Below the pieces are notes generated by a model. The model made no database searches and was not told where the DNA came from. It worked only from the letters and a program-made list of their open reading frames with translations. From NCBI GenBank assembly GCA_012514175.1, contig JAAZAU010000001.1:1-56285 (forward strand): 56,285 nt of DNA, written 5' to 3'. Of the stretch, positions 19,795-29,884 are shown piece by piece. How positions within the stretch are numbered: the first letter of the stretch is position 1; each line of letters opens with the position of its first letter. The stretch is from Parcubacteria group bacterium. Lineage in GTDB: Bacteria > Patescibacteriota > Minisyncoccia > Phycocordibacterales > WO2-35-19. Made by a program: the position numbers and the translations under genes.

Positions 19795-20661
19795 ATGAAG
19801 TCTTCTAAACTCAAATTAATTACGCTTGGGATTTTATTTTTTGGTGCTGTTTTTTCTGTTTATGTTTTTTGGTGTGAGGAAAATAATGGAATCTTGAAAG
19901 TGACTTTTCTTGATGTTGGTCAAGGTGATGCGATATTTATTGAATCACCTAGCGGTAATCAGATTCTTATTGACGCTGGTCCAGATAAAAAAATATTACG
20001 AGAATTATCAAAGGTGATGCCTTTTTATGATCGTTCCATTAATGTAGTATTGGCTACTCACGCCGATCAAGATCATATTGGCGGACTGCCAGAAGTTTTA
20101 AAAAATTACAAAGTAAATATTTTTATGGAATCTGGTGTTCCCGGAGAATCTTCTACTTATAAAGAATTGGAAAAATTAGTCAATGATGGAGAAACGGAAA
20201 AAAACGTTAAAAAAATATTAGCGAGAAGAAATATGATTGTAGATTTGGGAGATGGGGCGGTTTTACAAATTCTTTTTCCTGATAGAGACCCGACTGGTAT
20301 GGAAACCAACACAGCGTCTGTGGTAACAAAATTAGTTTATGGAGAAAATGAATTTTTACTCACCGGAGATTCGCCAATCGCGATTGAAAACTATTTAGTT
20401 TCTGTAAGTGATCTTTCAAGTAATGTTTTGAAAGTTGGTCATCATGGCTCTAAGACTTCTACGGGGCAAACTTTTGTCTCGGCTGTTTCTCCGGAGTATG
20501 CTGTTATTTCTGTTGGCGAAGATAATAGATACAATCACCCCAATCAAGCAACTTTAGATACTTTAACTAATTTTGGTGCTGAAGTTTTACGAACCGATAA
20601 ATCGGGACGTATTATGTTTAAAAGTGATGGACTTAATTTAAGCGTAAAAACCACCAAATAG
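19795..20661 (+). CDS. ComEC C-terminal-type metallo-beta-lactamase domain protein
   Basis: LKVTFLDVGQGDAIFIESPSGNQILIDAGPD, ATHADQDHIGGL, LLTGDS, VGHHGSKTST. Confidence 0.88.
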   Translation: MKSSKLKLITLGILFFGAVFSVYVFWCEENNGILKVTFLDVGQGDAIFIESPSGNQILIDAGPDKKILRELSKVMPFYDRSINVVLATHADQDHIGGLPEVLKNYKVNIFMESGVPGESSTYKELEKLVNDGETEKNVKKILARRNMIVDLGDGAVLQILFPDRDPTGMETNTASVVTKLVYGENEFLLTGDSPIAIENYLVSVSDLSSNVLKVGHHGSKTSTGQTFVSAVSPEYAVISVGEDNRYNHPNQATLDTLTNFGAEVLRTDKSGRIMFKSDGLNLSVKTTK

Positions 20662-20677
20662 CTTTTAATATTATTGC

Positions 20678-20706
20678 TTGACAAAAAATATCAGTTGGTG
20701 TATAAT
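20678..20706 (+). promoter_or_regulatory. Sigma70-like promoter (TTGACA-N17-TATAAT)
   Basis: TTGACA aaaaatatcagttggtg TATAAT, consensus hexamers with 17-bp spacer. Confidence 0.8.
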
Positions 20707-20711
20707 TAGGG

Positions 20712-20822
20712 GTAGGTAGTAGTTTTTATCTTAAATAAGAAAGGAGGGTATTTTATTGGATTGGTAAACAAACCGGCATCGCCGGGGTGAGCTCAGCAGA
20801 ACATCGCTGAGCTCTTTTTTAT
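20712..20822 (+). ncRNA. Short promoter-to-terminator transcript (sRNA or micropeptide gene)
   Basis: Consensus promoter upstream; hairpins CCGGC-ATC-GCCGG and GAGCTCAGC-agaacatc-GCTGAGCTC + T6; SD AAGGAGG at 20741. Confidence 0.6.
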
Positions 20823-20879
20823 TCTAAAAATTCCAAAATAATTTAAGAAAATTATTTTGGGGTTTTGTGGCTTAGGTTT

Positions 20880-21122
20880 TTAAATTATACCAGCGTCTTT
20901 GAGGGTGGCATAAGCACCTTTCTTTTGGATGGTTTTGATAGCTTTAGCAGAAAGAGTGAGAGTGAAAGATTTATTTAATTCAGGCACAAAAATTTTCTTT
21001 TTTTGGAGATTGGCAAACTTCCTTGATTTACCACAAGGGTTGAATTGAGTAGCACGGGTCCTGTTTGAATAGGATCCGCCTATTTTTGATGATTTACCTG
21101 TGACTGCGCATACTTTAGCCAT
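20880..21122 (-). CDS. rpmB: Ribosomal protein bL28
   Basis: MAKVCAVTGKSSKIGGSYSNRTRATQFNPCGKSRKFANLQKKKIFVPELN. Confidence 0.9.
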   Translation of the reverse strand: MAKVCAVTGKSSKIGGSYSNRTRATQFNPCGKSRKFANLQKKKIFVPELNKSFTLTLSAKAIKTIQKKGAYATLKDAGII

Positions 21123-21187
21123 AATGAGAAATATGCTAACATATCGTTATATTGAAAGTCAAATCTTAAACTTTTAGATCTAAAATT

Positions 21188-21805
21188 ATGGAATTTGTTA
21201 TCATGATATTTATTCTCATAATGTCTGTGGTTGTTCACGAAGTGGCTCACGGTTATGCGGCTTTAGCTTTAGGTGATCCGACCGCCAAATACGCAGGCAG
21301 ATTAACTTTAAATCCTCTTAAGCATTTAGATTTTGTCGGTTCGTTTTTGGTGCCATTCATTAGTTATCAAATTGGTGGTTTTATAGTAGGTTGGGCAAAA
21401 CCAGTGCCTTTTAATCCTTACAATCTTAGAAATCAAAAATGGGGTGAAGCAATAGTAGCTATATCTGGGCCGCTTTCTAACTTAATTTTAGCGTTAATAT
21501 TTGGATTGGCTATAAGAATAACATCTGATTATTGGTGGGATTCGGCTATTTATCAAAGTTTTTTTGGTATGGCGGGATTTGTGGTTTTGATAAATATCAC
21601 TTTGGCAATTTTTAATCTTATACCTATCCCACCACTTGATGGTTCCAAAATACTTTTTACGTTTTTGCCTTATAATAAATGGCAAGCTTTGCGTGAATTT
21701 TTTGAAAAATACGGATTAATTTTAGTTTTTTTCTTAGTCTTTTTCTTTTGGAGGTTTGTTATTCAAATAGTGGTATTTTTATTTAGAATTTTTGTTGGGG
21801 GTTAA
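21188..21805 (+). CDS. Site-2 protease family (M50) metalloprotease
   Basis: VVHEVAHGYAALALGDPTAKYAGRLTLNPLKHLD (HExxH) and NLIPIPPLDGSKI. Confidence 0.92.
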   Translation: MEFVIMIFILIMSVVVHEVAHGYAALALGDPTAKYAGRLTLNPLKHLDFVGSFLVPFISYQIGGFIVGWAKPVPFNPYNLRNQKWGEAIVAISGPLSNLILALIFGLAIRITSDYWWDSAIYQSFFGMAGFVVLINITLAIFNLIPIPPLDGSKILFTFLPYNKWQALREFFEKYGLILVFFLVFFFWRFVIQIVVFLFRIFVGG

Positions 21806-21807
21806 AT

Positions 21808-23139
21808 ATGTCTAATAAGAAAAGCACGTTTATAGGAGAACATTTGATCATTGCCGGAGCTTCTTTGTTTATTTTGCTTGGGCTTCTTTATCTTTCATCT
21901 TTATTTATGGAAGATTTTTCCACAGACTCCATTACCATTTTTGGGACTGAGTTTTTGATTGCTGATATTCAACCTCATATAATTCAAATACTTTTTATTG
22001 TCGTTAGTGTCTTAGTTTCATATTTAATATACCTTTTGCTTTCTTTGCGCACTCGCGCCGAACTTACAGCCGCAATTGCCACGAGATCATTATCTAATTC
22101 TCTGGCCCACTTTGAAAAACTCTACGAAGAAGCACCAGTTCCTTATGTTATTTTGAATGAAAAAGGAGAAATTATTAAACCCAACAAAGCCACTTTACGT
22201 TTTTTTGGTGTGGTTTTAGAGGAGATAGAGGGCAAAAATCTTTTCTCTCTTTGTTTTGAAGAAGATCAAGAAAAAGCGGAAAAATTATTTAGATATTACA
22301 AATCTAATCTACCGATAAACAGTGAAGAAATTAGGTTGATTACAAAAAAAGGGGCTGTTAAGTGGGTGCTTTTGTCTGTTTTTGGCGAAACGAGTTTTAA
22401 TAATTTAAAAAAAGCGAGACTAGGTGTCATTTTTGATATCACAGAACGTAAACAACTTGATCAAGCTAAAACCGAATTCGTTTCTTTAGCTTCACACCAA
22501 TTACGCACCCCTGTTTCTACTATTAGGTGGTATACCGATATGCTTTTATCTAATAGTTTTGGAGAACTTTCTGGCGAACAAAAGGAGTATGTGGAGACTA
22601 TTCACAAAGTAAATCAAGGTATGATAGAGCTCATAGACACTTTACTTAATGTTTCTAGGATTGAGATGGGTTCTTTGAAGATTGATTTGAAGCCCACCAA
22701 CGTTTCAGATTTGGTGGAAAGTGTTTTGGTAGAACTATCTTCACAAATAGAAGAAAAAAATATAAATATAGAAAAAAATTACGGAGGCAATCTTGAAAAT
22801 ATAGAAAGCGATCCTAAGCTTTTACGCATAGTGATACAAAATCTTATTTCTAACGCCGTTAAATACACTCAGCCAAACGGTACGGTCAGCATAACCCTCA
22901 AAGATTCTTTTAAAGAAAAAGCGATTGTGGTGACAGACACAGGTGTTGGTATTCCAGAAAAAGATCAAGAAAAAATATTTACCAAACTCTTTAGAGCTGG
23001 CAATGTTGACGTTTTATCTAGCAGTCAAGGTACCGGACTCGGTTTGTATTTGGTAAAATCAATAATGGAAACCATGGGTGGTAGCATTTCTTTTGTTTCT
23101 GAAGAAAATAAAGGTAGCACTTTTACCATCACAATTTAA
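21808..23139 (+). CDS. PAS-domain sensor histidine kinase
   Basis: Two N-terminal TM segments, PAS region, HisKA SLASHQLRTPVSTIRWY, HATPase N/G boxes QNLISNAVKYT, DTGVGIPEKD, GTGLGLYLVKSIME. Confidence 0.93.
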   Translation: MSNKKSTFIGEHLIIAGASLFILLGLLYLSSLFMEDFSTDSITIFGTEFLIADIQPHIIQILFIVVSVLVSYLIYLLLSLRTRAELTAAIATRSLSNSLAHFEKLYEEAPVPYVILNEKGEIIKPNKATLRFFGVVLEEIEGKNLFSLCFEEDQEKAEKLFRYYKSNLPINSEEIRLITKKGAVKWVLLSVFGETSFNNLKKARLGVIFDITERKQLDQAKTEFVSLASHQLRTPVSTIRWYTDMLLSNSFGELSGEQKEYVETIHKVNQGMIELIDTLLNVSRIEMGSLKIDLKPTNVSDLVESVLVELSSQIEEKNINIEKNYGGNLENIESDPKLLRIVIQNLISNAVKYTQPNGTVSITLKDSFKEKAIVVTDTGVGIPEKDQEKIFTKLFRAGNVDVLSSSQGTGLGLYLVKSIMETMGGSISFVSEENKGSTFTITI

Positions 23140-23162
23140 AAATTTATTAATAAATAAAAATT

Positions 23163-23549
23163 ATGGAAGAAGAACAAAACAAAAAGAAAGTACTTGTCGT
23201 AGACGACGATGACAATTTAAGAAGGGTTTTAACAGATAAACTTAAAGCTTCAGGTTTTGAAGTTATTAACGCTTCAAACGGGGAAGAAGGTTTAGAGAAA
23301 GCTTTGGCGCATCATCCAGATATAATATTACTTGATGTTATGATGCCAATAATGAATGGTCAAGTAATGCTTAGCAAACTTAGAGAAGATGAGTGGGGTG
23401 AAAAAGCTAAAGTGATTATGCTTTCAGTGATTGAAGATTCTGAAGTTATTGCTCAAGCGGTAGTTGATCGCAGTTTAGCTTATTTTATAAAGACAGACCA
23501 AAGTATGGATGATATAGTTAAACGGGTTAAAGCTATGCTGGAGGATTAG
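23163..23549 (+). CDS. Response regulator receiver protein
   Basis: KVLVVDDDDNLRRVL, IILLDVMMPIMNG; adjacent to the kinase. Confidence 0.92.
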   Translation: MEEEQNKKKVLVVDDDDNLRRVLTDKLKASGFEVINASNGEEGLEKALAHHPDIILLDVMMPIMNGQVMLSKLREDEWGEKAKVIMLSVIEDSEVIAQAVVDRSLAYFIKTDQSMDDIVKRVKAMLED

Positions 23550-23626
23550 TTTGAAAAAACACCAAGCATTTGCATTTTTTATCAGAATGTATTAAATTGG
23601 TGTTTCAGCCGGTTAGGCTGATTTTT

Positions 23627-24043
23627 ATGCCAACGATAAACCAATTAAAAAGAAAGAAAAGAAAAACTCTCCGCTCAAAATCTAAAGCGGTGGCTTTAGC
23701 TCGTGGTTTTAATACTAATAAAAATAAGCCTGTTTTTTATGCTTCACCGTTTAAGAGAGGGGTTTGTGCTAAGGTGACTACCAAGACACCAAGAAAACCT
23801 AACTCCGCTATCAGAAAGATTGCTAGAGTTCGTTTGACCAATGGTATGGAAGTTACAGCTTACATTCCAGGTATCGGGCACAATTTGCAAGAACACTCAG
23901 TTGTTATGCTTAGAGGTGGTAGAGTTAAAGATATTGGTGTTAGATACACTATTGTTAGAGGTCGCTTGGATGCAGGAGGAGTAGAAAAAAGAAGAACTTC
24001 ACGATCGGTTTATGGTGTTAAAAAACCTAAAGATTCAAAATAA
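23627..24043 (+). CDS. rpsL: Ribosomal protein uS12
   Basis: [63 protein letters not shown]. Start at internal ATG. Confidence 0.95.
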   Translation: MPTINQLKRKKRKTLRSKSKAVALARGFNTNKNKPVFYASPFKRGVCAKVTTKTPRKPNSAIRKIARVRLTNGMEVTAYIPGIGHNLQEHSVVMLRGGRVKDIGVRYTIVRGRLDAGGVEKRRTSRSVYGVKKPKDSK

Positions 24044-24046
24044 TAT

Positions 24047-24517
24047 ATGAGAAGAGCGGTAAAAAACAGAAATATAACTAAACCAGACATCAAATTTAAT
24101 TCTCAAAAAGTTGAGAAGTTCATAAATTATGTAATGGAAAGAGGAAAGAAGAACACGGCTAGAAGTATAGTTTACAAGGCTTTTGATCTTGTTAAAGATC
24201 AAGCTAAAGTAGAAGATCCGATGGAGGTTTTTGATACTGCTCTCAAAAACGCTGGACCAACTATGGAAGTGCGCTCTCGTCGTGTTGGTGGCGCTAACTA
24301 TCAAGTGCCTAGAGAAGTGAGGCCAGAAAGAAGAACTTATCTTGCTATGAATTGGATTATTGATGCCGCAAAAGCTAGAAAAGGCAAACCAATGGCTGAA
24401 AAGCTTTCTGAAGAAATTATTGCTGCTAGTAAAAACGAAGGGGAAGCTATCAAAAAGCGTGAAAATGTTCACAAGATGGCTGAATCTAACAAAGCTTTTG
24501 CTCACTTTGCGTGGTAA
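24047..24517 (+). CDS. rpsG: Ribosomal protein uS7
   Basis: KFINYVMERGKKNTARSIVYKAFD, GPTMEVRSRRVGGANYQVPREVRPERR. Confidence 0.95.
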   Translation: MRRAVKNRNITKPDIKFNSQKVEKFINYVMERGKKNTARSIVYKAFDLVKDQAKVEDPMEVFDTALKNAGPTMEVRSRRVGGANYQVPREVRPERRTYLAMNWIIDAAKARKGKPMAEKLSEEIIAASKNEGEAIKKRENVHKMAESNKAFAHFAW

Positions 24518-24541
24518 AAACTCTTAAAAATAGCGTGTAGT

Positions 24542-25252
24542 TTATTCTGTTTTTCTGGTATAGACTTCAAAAGCGCTATATTTTAAGCATTGTAAGTCAA
24601 CAGGATGAATATCTGAACTGGTTGAAATAAAAGCGCCTCGGTCAGAAAGAACTCTGCTGATTTCTTTTGCTACATTTCTTAAATATTCTTTGTTTACAAT
24701 AATATCTTCTGAAATTCCTCCAGCAAAAACACTGACTGATTTATTTGGCAATCTTTTCAAAAAAGAAAGCATATCTTCTGGCACGATAGTGTAGGGCAAC
24801 AAGGTTTCGTCGGCCCTTTCTTTGGTGCGAAAATAAGTCAAAATGTCTTTTAGATCGTCAAAATATATGGGTTCTACTGCTACATAAGATTCTGCTTTGC
24901 CTAATTCGGCGATTCTGTAACCGTCTGTGTTTTTACCAGCCCCTAAATCAATTACAATCTCGCCATCAAATCTTTTTAGAGCTTCTTTGGCTTGCGTGTA
25001 TAGTTCTTTTTCTTTTATATCACCCAAACCTTCTTTGAAGTCTCTATAAACAAACTTACCAAAACTGGTAGCGTAATTACTACCAATGAAAGCATAATTC
25101 AAATCTCGGCCTTTTCCGAATAAGTGTTGCTTAGTTTTTTCTTGCACCCTGTTTTGTGATTGAGTGTCCTCAGCAATTTCTGCTATGTTAAGCAAACCTT
25201 CTTGGTTTATGTTGGGAATGAGGTCTTCAACTCTAGAAATGTCTAAACTCAT
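24542..25252 (-). CDS. Class I SAM methyltransferase-like protein
   Basis: GEIVIDLGAGKNTDGYRIAELGKAESYVAVEPIYFDDL; VSVFAGGISEDIIVN...EISRVLSDRGAFI. Confidence 0.6.
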   Translation of the reverse strand: MSLDISRVEDLIPNINQEGLLNIAEIAEDTQSQNRVQEKTKQHLFGKGRDLNYAFIGSNYATSFGKFVYRDFKEGLGDIKEKELYTQAKEALKRFDGEIVIDLGAGKNTDGYRIAELGKAESYVAVEPIYFDDLKDILTYFRTKERADETLLPYTIVPEDMLSFLKRLPNKSVSVFAGGISEDIIVNKEYLRNVAKEISRVLSDRGAFISTSSDIHPVDLQCLKYSAFEVYTRKTE

Positions 25253-25384
25253 ACCTTATTTATATCATTTTGTAAAACAAAAAGCTAACCAGTATAAACC
25301 AATTGTTTTTGCAATTATTTTCTATATAGTGTATATTTTTTCTAAGTCCCTAAGGGTTTTTTTATTATCAATTATTTATTATTT

Positions 25385-27538
25385 ATGAACCGCGATTATC
25401 CATTAGAAAGAGTTAGAAACTTTGGCATTATTGCTCACATTGATGCTGGGAAAACTACAACTTCCGAGCGCATTTTGTTCTATACTGGTTCTCAACACAA
25501 AGTTGGGGAAGTGCATGAAGGTGAAACTACAACTGACTGGATGGAACAAGAAAGAGAGCGCGGTATTACTATTACTGCTGCCGCTATTACTTGTTTTTGG
25601 TGTCCAACTTATTTGTCTCAGGAGGAAAGAACAAAACTGGAAAATAAATGTCGTTTTAATGTTATTGACACTCCAGGACACATTGACTTTACTGTAGAAG
25701 TTATTAGATCAATGCGTGTTTTGGATGGCGCGGTTATTGTTTTTGATGGTGTGGCTGGGGTAGAACCTCAATCTGAGACTAACTGGCGTTATGCTGAAGA
25801 TGAAAAAGTGCCTAGACTTTGTTTTATTAATAAACTGGACCGAACTGGAGCTAATTTTGAAAGATCCTATCAATCCATATTGGATCGTTTGACTAAAAAA
25901 GCTATTAGAATGCAAATTCCAATCGGTGAAGAAGATCAGCATGAGGGTGTTGTGGATTTGCTTACTATGAAAGCTTTCAAATTTGAAGGTCAACTTGGTA
26001 GTAACATTGTAGAAGTTCCTATTCCCGAAAACCTTAAAGCTGATGCCGAAAAATATCACGCTGAACTTATTGAAAGAATTGTAGAAAACGATGAAACTGC
26101 TATGAATAAATATTTGGGTGGAGAAGAAATTCCTGTTGCAGAGCTTAAAAAGATTTTAAGAAAAGCTGTTATTGCCAACCAAGTTTTCCCAGTGTTTACG
26201 GGTTCTGCTTTGAAAAACAAGGGTATCCAATTAATATTGGATGCGGTGGTAGATTACCTCCCTTCTCCTTTGGATATTCCTCCAGTTAAAGGCACCGATC
26301 CAGAAACAGGTGAAGAAATAGAGAGAAAAGCTTCTGACGAAGAACCTTTTGCCGCTTTAGCTTTTAAATTGCAAACCGATCCGTTTGTTGGACAACTCAC
26401 TTTCTTCCGTGTTTATTCGGGCACTATTGAAGCGGGTTCTTATATCTACAATGCTTCAACTGGTGAAAAAGAAAGACTGGGTCGCATTGTGCGCCTTCAG
26501 GCCGATAAAAGAGAAGAAGTAAAGAAGGTTTTTGCTGGTGAAATTGCGGCGGCTGTTGGTCTTAAAAGCGCTAAAACTTCTCACACTTTTTGTGATGAAA
26601 ACCACCCAATTATTTTGGAATCCATTAAATCTCCGGAACCGGTTATTTCTCTTCGTATAGAACCAAAAACTAAAGCGGACCAAGAAAAAATGGGTATGGC
26701 TCTGCACCGTTTAGCCGATGAAGATTCCACTTTTAGAATTACTTCTGATCAAGAAACTGGCGAAACTGTTATTTCAGGTATGGGGGAACTTCACTTGGAA
26801 GTTTTAGTTGATCGTTTGAAACGAGAATTTAACGTAGAAGCCAATGTGGGCGCTCCTCAGGTGGCTTATAAAGAAACTATTACCGGTTCTGCTGAAGCCG
26901 AAAGCAAATATATCAAACAAACAGGAGGTAAGGGTCAATACGGTCACGTTAAAATTACTTTGAAACCTTTAGAGCCAGAAAAAGAGGGAGTTAAAAGACC
27001 AAAAAATGTTCATCGTGATGACATTTTTGAATTCATTGATTCCATTAAAGGCGGTATTATTCCTCAAGAATTTATTCCGGCCGTTGAAAAAGGTGTCAGG
27101 GAAGCTATGGAAAGAGGTATTGTTGCCGGCTACAAAATGGTTAATATTTCTTGCGAACTGACATTCGGTTCTTATCACGACGTGGACTCATCGGAAATTG
27201 CTTACAAAATTGCTGCTTCTCAAGCTTTTCAAGAGGCTGCCAAGAAAGCCAAACCTGTTATTCTTGAACCAATTATGAAAGTTGAAGTATCTATACCTGA
27301 GAAGTTTATGGGTGATATTACTGGTCATCTTTCTTCTAAGAGAGGTATTGTTGAAGGAGTGGATGATAGGGTGGGACTCAAAGTGGTTCGCGCTAAAGTG
27401 CCTCTTTCAGAACTTTTTGGTTACGTTACTACTTTGCGCTCTATGACTGAAGGTCGCGGTAATGCCAATATTGAGTTTGATCATTATGCTATTGTTCCTC
27501 CTAATGTGGCCACCACGATTGTTGAAGCCAGAAAATAA
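25385..27538 (+). CDS. fusA: Elongation factor G
   Basis: [49 protein letters not shown]; full-length EF-G. Confidence 0.96.
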   Translation: MNRDYPLERVRNFGIIAHIDAGKTTTSERILFYTGSQHKVGEVHEGETTTDWMEQERERGITITAAAITCFWCPTYLSQEERTKLENKCRFNVIDTPGHIDFTVEVIRSMRVLDGAVIVFDGVAGVEPQSETNWRYAEDEKVPRLCFINKLDRTGANFERSYQSILDRLTKKAIRMQIPIGEEDQHEGVVDLLTMKAFKFEGQLGSNIVEVPIPENLKADAEKYHAELIERIVENDETAMNKYLGGEEIPVAELKKILRKAVIANQVFPVFTGSALKNKGIQLILDAVVDYLPSPLDIPPVKGTDPETGEEIERKASDEEPFAALAFKLQTDPFVGQLTFFRVYSGTIEAGSYIYNASTGEKERLGRIVRLQADKREEVKKVFAGEIAAAVGLKSAKTSHTFCDENHPIILESIKSPEPVISLRIEPKTKADQEKMGMALHRLADEDSTFRITSDQETGETVISGMGELHLEVLVDRLKREFNVEANVGAPQVAYKETITGSAEAESKYIKQTGGKGQYGHVKITLKPLEPEKEGVKRPKNVHRDDIFEFIDSIKGGIIPQEFIPAVEKGVREAMERGIVAGYKMVNISCELTFGSYHDVDSSEIAYKIAASQAFQEAAKKAKPVILEPIMKVEVSIPEKFMGDITGHLSSKRGIVEGVDDRVGLKVVRAKVPLSELFGYVTTLRSMTEGRGNANIEFDHYAIVPPNVATTIVEARK

Positions 27539-27564
27539 TTACAACCTTAAAAATCAATACAAAA

Positions 27565-27596
27565 ACGCCCCAGATTTTGTTTGGGGTGTTTTTTGT
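27565..27596 (+). terminator. Rho-independent terminator after fusA
   Basis: ACGCCCCA-gattttgt-TTGGGGTGTTTTTT. Confidence 0.8.
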
Positions 27597-27723
27597 TATG
27601 CATTTTGAAATTATTATGATACATTTTAATTATTATTATAATTGCGAGACGTCAGATTTGAATATTTTTGAGCCTAATTTGGTTTGGGCGTAAAAACATT
27701 CAAAACTCTCTCGCACAAAATAA

Positions 27724-29844
27724 ATGACATCTAAAAAATTTGAAATTGAAATTGGTGGTGAGAAAATGGTAGCCGAATTTAATGATTTAGCAGAAAATGC
27801 TCATGGTTCGGTAATTTTGCGATGCGGTGACACGGTGGTGCTTGCCACCGCGGTGATTTCTAAAAACGAAAAAGATTCTAACTTTTTCCCTTTAACTGTT
27901 GAATACGAAGAGAGGTTTTATGCTACCGGTCAAATCTTAGGTTCTCGTTTTATAAGAAGAGAAGGTAGACCTTCTGATGAAGCCATTCTCTCGGGCAGAA
28001 TTGTAGACAGAACCATTCGTCCACTTTTTGATCAGACTATACGCAATGAAGTCCAAGTGATAGTTACTGTGCTTTCGCTTGATAAATATGATCCAGATGT
28101 TTTGGGGGTTATTGCCTCTTCTTTAGCTTTAGGTATTTCTAAAATACCTTGGAACGGTCCAGTTTCAGCAGTAAGAATTGGCAAACTTAAAGGAAAAAAT
28201 GAATTTTTAATCAATCCTTCTTATGAAGCTAGAAATCTTTTAACTCCTGAAAAAAATACTAATGAGGAATATGAATTAGACCTTCTTGCTTGCGGTAAAG
28301 ATGGTGTGATAAATATGATTGAAGTGGCTTCCAATGAAGTTTCTGAGGAAGTTTTGATGAAGGCGCTTGATAAAGCTAAAGAAGAAATTGAAAAAATCCA
28401 AAAATTTCAAGAAACTATCATTAAAGAATTGGGAGTCGCCAAAATGGAAGTTAAAAAAGTGGAAATACCTACTGATTTGAAAGAAGCTTTTGAAAAAGTG
28501 GTAGTTACAAAAATTGATACGATTGTGGGTGAAGCTGGTAAAGACAAGATTTATGCGTTAGAAGAAGAATGGTTACAGTATTTAAATGAAAATATGCCAG
28601 AAGCTGATCAAAAGTTGGCCAAAGTGCTTTTTGATGAAGCGATAAATGATTTTATTCACAAAAAAGCCATTGAGGATGGTGTAAGGTTTGATGGCCGAGG
28701 TTTTGATGAATTGCGTCCACTTTATGCCAAAGCCGGAGGCGTTTCTTCTGTTCTTCATGGTTCGGGTATTTTCTATCGTGGTGGAACTCATATTTTTTCT
28801 GCTCTGACTCTTGGTGGCCCAAGTGATTCTCAAGTGATAAATGGTATGGAATCTCAGATTAATAAAAGATTTATGCATCATTATAATTTTCCACCATTTT
28901 CTTCTGGTGAAGTTGGTCGGGTGGGTGTGACTAACAGAAGAGCTACTGGTCATGGTGCTTTGGCAGAAAAAGCTTTGGTGCCTATTTTGCCAGACAAAGA
29001 AATTTTTCCTTATACTATTCGCATTGTTTCTGAAGCTCTGGCTTCAAACGGCTCTACTTCAATGGGTTCAGTTTGTGGTTCTACTTTAGCGCTTATGGAT
29101 GCTGGAGTGCCGATCAAAAGGCCAGTAGCTGGTATTGCTTCAGGTCTTATGATGTCTGGTGATAAATATAAAGTTCTCACTGATATTCAAGGTCCAGAAG
29201 ATGAACATGGCGATATGGATTTTAAAGTGGCGGGCACCAGAGAAGGTGTAACAGCCGTGCAAATGGATGTGAAAGTAAACGGTATTCCTTTACCTATTCT
29301 TAAAGAAGCCTTTGAAAAAGCCAAATTAGCACGAATAAAAATTTTGGATGTGATTGAAGCTGAAATTAAGGAACCAAGAAAAGAAATATCACCAAGAGCT
29401 CCAAGAATTATTTCTATGAAAATACGTCCAGATCAAATTGGAATGGTTATTGGTGGAGGTGGTAAAGTTATCAATGAAATTAAAGATAACACTGGAGTAG
29501 AAATTAATATTGAAGAAGATGGCACAATTTATATTACTGGTGAAGCGGAGGGTGCCAAAAAAGCCCAAGCGATTATTGAAAGCATTGTTAGAGAGTTTAA
29601 GGTGGGGGATAGAACTACGGGGGTTGTGACGAGAGTGGCTGATTTTGGAGTGATTGTAGAACTTGGACCGAAAACTGATGGTATGGTGCACATTTCAGAA
29701 ATGGCTAATTTCCGAATAGATAAAGTAGAAAATTATATAAAAGTAGGTATGAGTGTGCCGATACTTATTAAGGGTCTTGATGATAAGGGTCGTCTCAAAC
29801 TTTCTATTAAAGATGCTGATCCTAACTTTATTCAGAAAAAATAG
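27724..29844 (+). CDS. pnp: Polyribonucleotide nucleotidyltransferase (PNPase)
   Basis: RNase PH domains, IGMVIGGGGKVINEIKDNTGVEI (KH), C-terminal S1 domain. Confidence 0.96.
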   Translation: MTSKKFEIEIGGEKMVAEFNDLAENAHGSVILRCGDTVVLATAVISKNEKDSNFFPLTVEYEERFYATGQILGSRFIRREGRPSDEAILSGRIVDRTIRPLFDQTIRNEVQVIVTVLSLDKYDPDVLGVIASSLALGISKIPWNGPVSAVRIGKLKGKNEFLINPSYEARNLLTPEKNTNEEYELDLLACGKDGVINMIEVASNEVSEEVLMKALDKAKEEIEKIQKFQETIIKELGVAKMEVKKVEIPTDLKEAFEKVVVTKIDTIVGEAGKDKIYALEEEWLQYLNENMPEADQKLAKVLFDEAINDFIHKKAIEDGVRFDGRGFDELRPLYAKAGGVSSVLHGSGIFYRGGTHIFSALTLGGPSDSQVINGMESQINKRFMHHYNFPPFSSGEVGRVGVTNRRATGHGALAEKALVPILPDKEIFPYTIRIVSEALASNGSTSMGSVCGSTLALMDAGVPIKRPVAGIASGLMMSGDKYKVLTDIQGPEDEHGDMDFKVAGTREGVTAVQMDVKVNGIPLPILKEAFEKAKLARIKILDVIEAEIKEPRKEISPRAPRIISMKIRPDQIGMVIGGGGKVINEIKDNTGVEINIEEDGTIYITGEAEGAKKAQAIIESIVREFKVGDRTTGVVTRVADFGVIVELGPKTDGMVHISEMANFRIDKVENYIKVGMSVPILIKGLDDKGRLKLSIKDADPNFIQKK

Positions 29845-29884
29845 ATTACTTCATTATTTTTTAGTGTATAATTAGATTGAATTA

